A DNA stretch of 33,343 nucleotides. It comes from a virus. Position numbers and translations under genes: made by a program. This document shows, piece after piece, positions 15,464 through 21,196 of the stretch (its first letter is position 1; each line of letters starts with the position of its first letter). The notes under the pieces are model-generated. The model did not search any database. It had not been told where the DNA came from and saw nothing but the letters and a program-made list of their open reading frames with translations. The DNA lies in the IMG/VR virus record IMGVR_UViG_3300030329_001755, positions 1 to 33,343 of that record. One strand, given 5' to 3'.

Positions 15464-15595
15464 TTATCTATCGCTTATCCATGCAATTAGTAACGTAAAA
15501 AATACGATAATACAACCGCCTACCAAATAGATGAGAGCATGAGATATTAAAAAGATTACTGCCTTTAAAGTTTTAAATATAAAATTATTTACCAT
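15464..15595 (-). CDS. 43-aa single-span membrane peptide (hidden micro-gene)
   Basis: An ATG at 15595, one base after the methyltransferase-like stop (TAAAATG), opens 44 codons to the TAA at 15466-15464. The product starts MVNNFIFKTLKAVIF and is strongly hydrophobic through residues about 12-40 (including IYLVGGCIIVFFTLLIAWI), ending SDR. Coupling to the upstream gene and an almost continuous hydrophobic profile support coding. Function unknown; it is the last gene of the minus-strand accessory operon. Confidence 0.55.
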   Translation of the reverse strand: MVNNFIFKTLKAVIFLISHALIYLVGGCIIVFFTLLIAWISDR

Positions 15596-15596
15596 T

Positions 15597-16415
15597 TTAA
15601 ATTCGGCCTTCAATAGCTTCAAAAATTTCTACAAATAAATCACGCGGTATAGTTGACCTCTCGCGATTACCTTTAACGCCTTGCGTACCTGTTGCGCTAC
15701 CGCGTGGCGCGGGGTCGTGGCAGTTTTGCTTTAGCGTTTCTGGACGGTCTTTTCTTATTGGCTTACACATTGGACGCGGCGTCCAAACTCTCTTTGGGAT
15801 ATTTGTCCAAAGGTCGGTAGGTTTTTGGCGGCGGTACTTATCACCGTATTGACAGTAAGCTATTGTATGTCTAGTAAAATCGTGGATACTATAATCTTTA
15901 AAAATAGGTTCAATAACTTTACGCATCATGCCTCTAGGATTTTCTATTATCCAATAGAACTCAGATTCTCTAACCATGCTGTACATGATAGAAATATGTT
16001 CAATTGTTCTTTCCAACATATGCAAGTGATGTTCTACCTCTTCTGTTTTAGGTTGAGGCGCTTCACCAAAATAACATTTTATCGGTTTTGTCCAATATTT
16101 GCCGATACTTGCTACTGAGAATTTTTGGCATGGTGGGCTTGCCCATAAAAGAGAGCATCCGTCTAATCTTAAATCGGGATTTAATATGTCAACGATATTA
16201 TGTGTACCCTTTTTAATTTCACTTGATGTAGGGCTACTATCATAAGATAGAATTGCATGGCCTCTCTCATGTGCAATTTTTGAACATGAACCTGTACCAC
16301 TAAACAGATCTAGCACATATAAAGATTTAGGATTGTTGACCACGTCATCGTTAGCACCGTCCGCAAAATAGCGATTAAGTGGGCCGTCATTTTTATAATT
16401 AAAATTATGTTTCAT
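15597..16415 (-). CDS. DNA cytosine methyltransferase-like protein
   Basis: 272 aa. The N-terminal SAM-binding motif I is YVLDLFSGTGS (about residues 33-43), motif IV with the candidate nucleophile is ASPPCQKFS (Cys96), and the motif VI equivalent is IIENPRGMM (E158-N159-P160; ENV in classical C5 enzymes). The C-terminal part is short, with little room for a large target-recognition domain, and contains RQKPTDLWTNIP and a basic tail. It probably acts on cytosine, either as a DNA C5 methylase or a related base-modifying enzyme. It overlaps nothing upstream (4-nt gap) and is followed by the 43-aa membrane gene. Confidence 0.75.
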   Translation of the reverse strand: MKHNFNYKNDGPLNRYFADGANDDVVNNPKSLYVLDLFSGTGSCSKIAHERGHAILSYDSSPTSSEIKKGTHNIVDILNPDLRLDGCSLLWASPPCQKFSVASIGKYWTKPIKCYFGEAPQPKTEEVEHHLHMLERTIEHISIMYSMVRESEFYWIIENPRGMMRKVIEPIFKDYSIHDFTRHTIAYCQYGDKYRRQKPTDLWTNIPKRVWTPRPMCKPIRKDRPETLKQNCHDPAPRGSATGTQGVKGNRERSTIPRDLFVEIFEAIEGRI

Positions 16416-16419
16416 TTTT

Positions 16420-17085
16420 TTATACTTTAAATTTTTTAGAATTGATTTTGTTACCGTGTAAAGGGTAAACGATTGTTGTTATTTTTTTAGACCAACACGC
16501 TGTACATGAAGCGCATTTGCCTTTTCTTTCATAAGCTCTACAAATAGAAACACCTTTAGAAGATTTTATGTCTTCTGGACTAGGTGTTATCGTTGAATTG
16601 TAAGAACTATCCAACACAGCGCCGTTAGTGCTATCGCTACTAAAACGGACTACTGCATTATCTAGCGTGTTCATTCTATCCAATATAACTTTTATTTTTT
16701 TATCTTTATATTGTCTAGTTGGTATCCAATGCCGAATATTAGGAGTGGCTTTTAAAACTTGCTCTATCTTTTTTGCTAGATCTGAGCAATAGATATCGCC
16801 ACTATCGAACCAACGAAACAAATTCTTTTTGTTTCGCTTACCCTCTTTATTAATTAGCATGACCATATCATCAACCCAAGTTTCAAGTTTCCAATTCTCT
16901 AAATTGTATGCTCTCAACTCTTTGGCTGGCCGCCATTGATAAGCACCTTGCAAAGCGTAGCAATTACTGCAAGCGTCAACAGGTTTACCATTTTCTAATT
17001 TAGCACTTGGGCAAGTTTCCCATGCGGGCAAGCTCCAAGATTTACAAGGCATTTTTGACGTGCCCGATAGCTTAGGTTTACTCAT
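16420..17085 (-). CDS. GP88-like Cys-rich phage protein
   Basis: 221 aa. Two cysteine clusters frame the protein: CPSAK then ACSNCYALQGAYQW (C25, C39, C42) near the N-terminus, and ICRAYERKGKC-ASCTACWS (C182, C191, C194, C197) near the C-terminus, followed by ITTIVYPLHG. This pattern resembles the phage 'gene product 88' family, whose function is not known to me; metal or cluster binding is likely. A central FRWFDSGDIY segment (about residues 90-99) is also typical. It sits directly before the methyltransferase-like gene, so the two may act together on DNA modification, which is inference. Confidence 0.65.
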   Translation of the reverse strand: MSKPKLSGTSKMPCKSWSLPAWETCPSAKLENGKPVDACSNCYALQGAYQWRPAKELRAYNLENWKLETWVDDMVMLINKEGKRNKKNLFRWFDSGDIYCSDLAKKIEQVLKATPNIRHWIPTRQYKDKKIKVILDRMNTLDNAVVRFSSDSTNGAVLDSSYNSTITPSPEDIKSSKGVSICRAYERKGKCASCTACWSKKITTIVYPLHGNKINSKKFKV

Positions 17086-17266
17086 GGCTTTTTTTCCTCA
17101 TCTCTAGTTCTTGTATATGCTCTTTGATTAAAGATAAATCACCTATCAAATTTTCAACTTTATGAGACAAGTCGCAAGTGTCGCAGAATTTGCCTTCAAT
17201 AAATGAGCTAGGATTTTCTATAGCGTATCCACAATTTGCACATCTCAAAATTTCTTTTTCACTCAT
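17078..17266 (-). CDS. Small zinc-ribbon protein
   Basis: 62 aa. Two CxxC pairs, CANCGY (C9, C12) and CDTC (C28, C31), form a zinc-ribbon knuckle at residues 9-31. A helical, Glu/Leu-rich C-terminal tail (VENLIGDLSLIKEHIQEL) could dimerise as a coiled coil. It overlaps the downstream GP88-like gene by 8 nt and the upstream gene by 4 nt, so the operon is tightly coupled. A nucleic-acid or protein adaptor role is likely; no specific function is claimed. Confidence 0.7.
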   Translation of the reverse strand: MSEKEILRCANCGYAIENPSSFIEGKFCDTCDLSHKVENLIGDLSLIKEHIQELEMRKKSHE

Positions 17267-17637
17267 GCGTACACCTCAACATCATAAGATTCGCGGTGAC
17301 TAGATGAACTTTTTACAGTTCCCTTAAATTCATCTTCTTTAGAAAGTTGCCAAGCCTTACCCCATAAATGGCAATAATCTGCATCATCAATATCATTTTC
17401 TGAAAAGCTAGGCCTAGGTACATTACATTTTTCCATTGCTTCATCCATAGCCATATTAGCATCCGAATAGTCTTGCGTAGCACAAAGAAGATTGTCGTAT
17501 CTTCTTTCTCTATTCTCTTTATTTATTTTCTCTAACTCTTCTTGAGTAAACCACTCTCGAATAATTTTTGAAAATTCATTAGCTATCTGGACTTCTAGAT
17601 CTGTTGACTGAACTATAATTTTTTTTCTTTTATACAT
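17263..17637 (-). CDS. Hypothetical protein, first gene of the minus-strand accessory operon
   Basis: 124 aa. A basic start (MYKRKKIIVQ) is followed by an acidic, helical body (about residues 15-60, EFSKIIREWFTQEELEK) and a C-terminal half with DIDDADYCHLWGKAWQLSKED. No family recognised. It heads the operon that continues through the zinc ribbon, GP88-like and methyltransferase-like genes. Its ATG has no Shine-Dalgarno. A TATAAT lies on the minus strand at 17684-17679, but the matching -35 is weak. Confidence 0.65.
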   Translation of the reverse strand: MYKRKKIIVQSTDLEVQIANEFSKIIREWFTQEELEKINKENRERRYDNLLCATQDYSDANMAMDEAMEKCNVPRPSFSENDIDDADYCHLWGKAWQLSKEDEFKGTVKSSSSHRESYDVEVYA

Positions 17638-17733
17638 GTTATTTTATGGGCAGGCACACGACCGACCCTGTTTGAAATATTATATATTTTTTTACTATCT
17701 ATAATAAGCACTAAAAATAAAAAAAAATAGCAA

Positions 17734-17743
17734 CTGATCTAGC
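17734..17743 (+). repeat. Intergenic 10-mer CTGATCTAGC, copy 3
   Basis: It reads CAACTGATCTAGCACTTTTG, with GCGCATT following closely, as in copy 1. It lies in the divergent control region upstream of the minus-strand operon. Confidence 0.45.
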
Positions 17744-17864
17744 ACTTTTGCGCATTATATATCCCGCGAATTATCTTGCTCTAACACCTGGGCCTATAGA
17801 ACTATAGTGCACAGTGAAATATAAATCCTATTTAATTAAAAAAAGTGCAAAATATTTCCTTAAC

Positions 17865-17964
17865 GTCTGATAATTTATTATTCGGACGATCATGAAAATT
17901 TTAAAAATTCGCCGGATTCGACAATTTTAGTCCGATAACATTTATTTTAGTCCGATGACATTTA
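17865..17964 (+). repeat. Tandem 20-bp repeats, candidate operator
   Basis: Two adjacent units at 17925-17944 and 17945-17964 each read TTTTAGTCCGAT-R-ACATTTA and differ at one base. A degenerate third copy, GTCTGATAATTTATTA, lies at 17865-17880. The 20-bp period is about two helical turns, so bound protein would stack on one face. They sit 35-75 bp upstream of the early promoter, as expected for a regulator site. The wHTH protein encoded at 19918 is one possible ligand. Confidence 0.6.
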
Positions 17965-17999
17965 TTTCTGCTTAACCAGTAAAAATAATAAAAAAAAGT

Positions 18000-18028
18000 T
18001 TGCAAATATATTACCGCACTCTTAAATT
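18000..18028 (+). promoter_or_regulatory. Sigma70-like early promoter
   Basis: TTGCAA (18000-18005), a 17-bp spacer and TAAATT (18023-18028), each matching consensus at 4 of 6. A strong Shine-Dalgarno AGGAG (18046-18050) then precedes the ATG at 18057. It likely drives the early operon that leads to integrase and RNA polymerase. Confidence 0.45.
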
Positions 18029-18056
18029 AGGGGTATGAAGAACATAGGAGAAAAAA

Positions 18057-18515
18057 ATGAATAGAGATACATTAGTAATGGCGTTGATCCTCATAATGAC
18101 AAACGCAATAACTTTCTATTCAGCTAGTCAAATAGCTAAAAAAGAAGCCCCGCCAACTCATAGAGAATTGTTTAACGCAATTGCTCGTTATGAGTCTGGG
18201 GGAGTGGATAATGCGATAGGTCTTGCCGGGGAGCGCGGACGCTACCAGCTCTTGAGAATCTTCCACCAAGATGGTTTAGATCATACGCCGGAGATAGGTG
18301 GCACATATATGGACGTATTAAATCCAGAATATGCGGAGAAGATTATCACTAGCTATATGTTGCGCTATCTAGGCGCGGACGTTTGGAATAATCTAACGGA
18401 TGAAAATATCCGTCTGATACTACGAACATTTAATGGAGGCCCAAAAGGCCCAAACAAACGCAGCACTTACGAATACGGTGAGGCTGTACTCAAAATTTTA
18501 AAGGAGAAAAAATAA
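18057..18515 (+). CDS. Lytic transglycosylase-type lysin with N-terminal membrane/SAR segment
   Basis: 152 aa. Residues about 5-26 form a hydrophobic but Ala/Thr/Ser-containing segment (LVMALILIMTNAITF), like a signal or signal-anchor-release sequence. The lysozyme-like domain follows: ARYESGG with candidate catalytic Glu46, a GERGRYQL motif (about 58-65) equivalent to the G-x-x-Q loop, and RTFNGGPKGP (about 123-132). It should cleave peptidoglycan. It has the best ribosome site of the early arm and shares TAATG with the next gene. Placement at the head of the early operon is odd for an endolysin; alternatives are a virion-associated or entry enzyme. Confidence 0.75.
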   Translation: MNRDTLVMALILIMTNAITFYSASQIAKKEAPPTHRELFNAIARYESGGVDNAIGLAGERGRYQLLRIFHQDGLDHTPEIGGTYMDVLNPEYAEKIITSYMLRYLGADVWNNLTDENIRLILRTFNGGPKGPNKRSTYEYGEAVLKILKEKK

Positions 18516-18910
18516 TGTGTGTGTGCATTGAAGAAGGTAGCTATAGCCAACAAATGATGGTGTTCCCTACTAAAAAGAAAGCTGAAGATTTTATAAAAGA
18601 TTGTCAAAGCCTTGAGAGTAGTTCTTGCGACTTAGTAAATCATGTAGTTGTAACTTATATCATTAATGATGTGAAGCCTCGTGTTGAAAAAGGAGAGGGA
18701 AAAAACGAGGGGCGTTGGATTGTCACTTGGGATTGTCCAGAATGCGAGGAAGATGAAAAGCTTGAATTTATACATAACGTTATGTATGAACTTAAAGATA
18801 AAATTTCATCCTCATATCAAATAGAATTTTTAGAACCCGCTTTAGAATGTGTTAAAGATATCAGAAAGGATAATTGGCGATACAAAGTTGAAGTAGCGGA
18901 GGCAAACTAA
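18515..18910 (+). CDS. Hypothetical early protein
   Basis: 131 aa, with CVC near the N-terminus and four further Cys (including CPEC at about residues 71-74). It is acidic overall, with no membrane segment. It starts MCVCIEEGSYSQQMMVF and contains RWIVTWDCPECEEDEK. Some Cys spacing suggests metal binding, but no known family is recognised. The start overlaps the lysin stop (TAATG) and its stop overlaps the next start in the same way, so it is part of a coupled early operon. Confidence 0.65.
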   Translation: MCVCIEEGSYSQQMMVFPTKKKAEDFIKDCQSLESSSCDLVNHVVVTYIINDVKPRVEKGEGKNEGRWIVTWDCPECEEDEKLEFIHNVMYELKDKISSSYQIEFLEPALECVKDIRKDNWRYKVEVAEAN

Positions 18911-19290
18911 TGAAATATAAGCTCGAATGGTTACGTTATGGGCGCACAAAATACAGGCGTGTAGATATTCCTGAAAAGGTATTTGACTACGCTAAAAAAG
19001 TATGGCCAAAATATGTTGTTGATAAAATGAAAAAGGAAAAAGATGCTTCAGATATTGTTAGCGTAATAATTGAAAAGGCTAGAAATACATGGCATCTTAC
19101 ATGGAAAAGAAACGGCTCAATTGATGAGGGAACTTGTACTGTTGGCTGTGCTATAAAAACGCCTTATGGTTCAATCTATAACACATGGGCGCAAGGCAGT
19201 CTTTCTGCTGATGTAGGATCAAAAGAGGCTGTAGAGTATTTAAAATCTTTTGATATTGATGCGTACTACAATGAAGGGAGCGTGAACTAA
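18910..19290 (+). CDS. Hypothetical early protein
   Basis: 126 aa. The N-terminal half is basic (LEWLRYGRTKYRRVDIPEK) and the C-terminal half beta-rich (NTWHLTWKRNGSIDEGT). The segment 'W-xxx-W' with polar flanks resembles part of the preceding gene (RWIVTWDC versus TWHLTWKR), so the two may be distant paralogues. No function recognised. It is coupled by TAATG on both sides. Confidence 0.65.
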   Translation: MKYKLEWLRYGRTKYRRVDIPEKVFDYAKKVWPKYVVDKMKKEKDASDIVSVIIEKARNTWHLTWKRNGSIDEGTCTVGCAIKTPYGSIYNTWAQGSLSADVGSKEAVEYLKSFDIDAYYNEGSVN

Positions 19291-19568
19291 TGAGCATGAG
19301 CGAATACGAATGCCGACGTGAAGAGGCTACTATCAGTAATGTTAAAATTGATTTAGACAATATCGATGCAACAACTGAAAAAGGCTATCAACACTTTACC
19401 GCTAAAGGTCACGCCGTTTTATATAAAGGTGAAGACTGGGAAGTTGATCTAGAGGTTTTTAACGATACAGATGAAAACCATACTTTTAAAGTAGAAGAAA
19501 ACAATCCAGACTATGACCTAGTTTTTGAACAAATCTACGAATTAGTAGAAACAGGAGAAATACAATGA
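19290..19568 (+). CDS. Hypothetical acidic early protein
   Basis: 92 aa, acidic, predicted mixed beta/helix with no Cys pair or membrane span (one Cys at residue 8). It starts MSMSEYECRREEATIS and ends LVFEQIYELVETGEIQ. The acidic profile is compatible with a DNA-mimic inhibitor, a common early phage strategy, but nothing proves this. It overlaps the next gene by ATGA. Confidence 0.6.
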   Translation: MSMSEYECRREEATISNVKIDLDNIDATTEKGYQHFTAKGHAVLYKGEDWEVDLEVFNDTDENHTFKVEENNPDYDLVFEQIYELVETGEIQ

Positions 19569-19720
19569 GTGAATACAGCGATTTATGTGAAATATGTGAA
19601 AGGGATACGTCATACGGTTCAGGACTTTTTGTCAACCGTATAAGTTCTGATGAAGGTCACATATGCCGAGAATGCTTGGAAAATTTTGAGAAAGAAAAAG
19701 AAGAGGATGAAGATCAGTAA
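19565..19720 (+). CDS. 51-aa zinc-finger protein (hidden small gene)
   Basis: An ATG at 19565, overlapping the previous stop as ATGA, opens 52 codons. CEIC (residues 8-11) and CREC (34-37) form a treble-clef or zinc-ribbon-like pair with an HI before the second knuckle, followed by a very acidic tail (EKEKEEDEDQ). The two CxxC pairs with about 22 residues between them and the coupled start make coding likely. It is too short for default gene-length cut-offs. Partner unknown. Confidence 0.75.
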   Translation: MSEYSDLCEICERDTSYGSGLFVNRISSDEGHICRECLENFEKEKEEDEDQ

Positions 19721-19721
19721 G

Positions 19722-19931
19722 ATGGAAAAAACAGATAACATACTTTTAATGCGCTACGAAGTGGCTTCGGAGCTTGTAAAATCCCTCAACGGAATGGATA
19801 AAGATTGGACTTACAGTATGACACCGCATCAAGTGGAATTTTACTGGTTGTGGTCTGTCGATATTTTTGACGCTGAAGGTAACTATATATCAACTTTTAA
19901 AAAACCAAACGAAAACAATGAAGACGCATAA
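19722..19931 (+). CDS. Hypothetical early protein
   Basis: 69 aa from the ATG at 19722, one base after the preceding stop. In-frame ATGs at 19707 and further upstream are possible but would overlap the zinc-finger gene. Body: MRYEVASELVKSLNGMDKDW then VEFYWLWSVDIFDAEGNY, an alpha/beta pattern with a Trp/Tyr-rich strand. No family recognised. Its 3' end overlaps the wHTH gene start. Confidence 0.6.
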   Translation: MEKTDNILLMRYEVASELVKSLNGMDKDWTYSMTPHQVEFYWLWSVDIFDAEGNYISTFKKPNENNEDA

Positions 19932-20232
19932 TTTAATAAAAATTTTTGAAACTCTGGAAAAAAGAGTTTTAAGTAATAGTTATAAAGCTTTTAAATTGCT
20001 ATTAATTATTATGTCAACTGATCCAAACCCAGTTCATGTGAAAGAACTTGTACGGATGAATGGCACAAGTGCTATGAGAACTAGTAAGCTTTTAGATTCT
20101 TTATGTGCAAGTGGATTAATTACAGTTATAAAGAGTGCTGATGATATGAGAAAAAAAGATGTCACACTTTCTAATCAAGGTAGAAAATTAAAGGAGATTT
20201 TAGAAAATGCCGATTACAAAATTAAAAACTAG
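19918..20232 (+). CDS. Winged-helix (MarR-like) DNA-binding protein
   Basis: 104 aa from the ATG at 19918. A MarR-type wHTH is visible: helices around KAFKLLLIIMSTDP, recognition region VHVKELVRMNGTSAMRTSKL (about residues 38-57), LCASGLITV as the third helix-strand turn, then a wing (SADDMRKKDVTLSNQGRKL). It lies directly upstream of integrase, overlapping it by 26 nt, a usual location for a phage repressor or excision control protein. It may bind the 20-bp repeats at 17.9 kb; that is inference. No Shine-Dalgarno is evident. Confidence 0.75.
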   Translation: MKTHNLIKIFETLEKRVLSNSYKAFKLLLIIMSTDPNPVHVKELVRMNGTSAMRTSKLLDSLCASGLITVIKSADDMRKKDVTLSNQGRKLKEILENADYKIKN

Positions 20233-21196
20233 CTACAAAGCTACGTTAAGCCATAATAATAAAAGGTGGAGGAGGAGCTTTAAAACTTCTGAGGAGGCCA
20301 CTATTTGGGAAGCAGAGTCCAGATTAGCACTTTTAAAAGGTGAAGAACCTACATTAAGCGTAAGATCTAAACCTCAAATGCGTACCTTGCGTGATCTACG
20401 GAATGAAGTTTTTGAGATAAGATGGCAGGGAACTAAGGCTGAGGACAGCCAGCTTCACTACACAAAATCTGTACTAGACATTTTTAGTCCGTCGAGTTTA
20501 ATTAAAAACATAAATCAAAACAATATCGATTTATTAGTTAAAAAATTAAAGGGTATAGGTAATTCTAACGCAACTATCAATCGTAAATTAACATCCCTTT
20601 CTGTGATGATGAACCACGCATTAGATAGAGGCTACATTAACAGCGTGCCTAAAATAAAGAAACTTCCAGAAAACAATGAGGTTGTTGTTTGGTTTACAAA
20701 GGAGGAACAAGAATCTATGTACTCATGTCTACACTCAAACGGTAAAAGCCATATAGCAGATTTAATATTGTTTTTGTGTAACACAGGAATGCGTGTTGGG
20801 GAGGCGTTACAGTTAAAGTGGAAAGATTGTAGCGATCAAAACATACTAGTATTGAAGAGTAAGACTAATAAGCCTAGAACAATACCTCAAAATAAAACAG
20901 TTGCTGAACTGTTAAATAACATTTCAAAGGATTATGAAGGGCCTTTTTACAATATCACTTACGCTGAAACACGTCATGCTTGGGATAAAATGCGTACGCA
21001 GTTAGGTAAAAACAATGTAGAAGGTTGGACTATTCACGGTTGCAGACACACTTTCTGTTCTGGACTTGTCCAAAAAAATGTACCTATTCAAATAGTGGCT
21101 CAGTTGGCTGGTCACTCTGACATACGCACTACTATGCGATATGCGCATTTAAACACTGAAGTACTTGAGAATGCAGTAGGTAAATTAGATGGATGA
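20207..21196 (+). CDS. int: Tyrosine integrase
   Basis: 329 aa with an N-terminal arm-binding-like domain (basic, residues 1-35), a core-binding helical domain (about 60-150) and a catalytic domain. The catalytic set is complete: R196 (TGMRVGEALQLKW), H277 and R280 (HGCRHTFCSG), H303 (LAGHSD) and Tyr312 (TMRYAHL). It would integrate phage DNA by site-specific recombination. It overlaps the wHTH gene by 26 nt and the RNA polymerase start by 8 nt, the arrangement seen in integrase-bearing marine T7-like phages. No attP core was found nearby. Confidence 0.93.
   Translation: MPITKLKTSYKATLSHNNKRWRRSFKTSEEATIWEAESRLALLKGEEPTLSVRSKPQMRTLRDLRNEVFEIRWQGTKAEDSQLHYTKSVLDIFSPSSLIKNINQNNIDLLVKKLKGIGNSNATINRKLTSLSVMMNHALDRGYINSVPKIKKLPENNEVVVWFTKEEQESMYSCLHSNGKSHIADLILFLCNTGMRVGEALQLKWKDCSDQNILVLKSKTNKPRTIPQNKTVAELLNNISKDYEGPFYNITYAETRHAWDKMRTQLGKNNVEGWTIHGCRHTFCSGLVQKNVPIQIVAQLAGHSDIRTTMRYAHLNTEVLENAVGKLDG

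Larger units (their letters stand above)
17638..18056. promoter_or_regulatory. Divergent control region
   Basis: A 419-nt AT-rich gap between the minus-strand accessory operon and the plus-strand early operon, without a gene. It holds a possible -10 (TATAAT, minus, 17684-17679), the third CTGATCTAGC copy at 17734-17743, two perfect-register 20-bp repeats and a degenerate third copy, and a host-like promoter at 18000-18028. TATAGTGCA at 17803-17811 also recurs at 13913-13921 after terL. Confidence 0.6.

Noticed and set aside
16299-16320. CAGATCTAGCAC, similar to the intergenic 10-mer
   Set aside because: It lies inside the methyltransferase motif I codons and differs at one base, so it is explained by coding.
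20207-21196. attP site near integrase
   Set aside because: Both ends of the integrase gene overlap neighbours and no tRNA 3'-end-like sequence was found in the intergenic regions. Host sequence would be needed.
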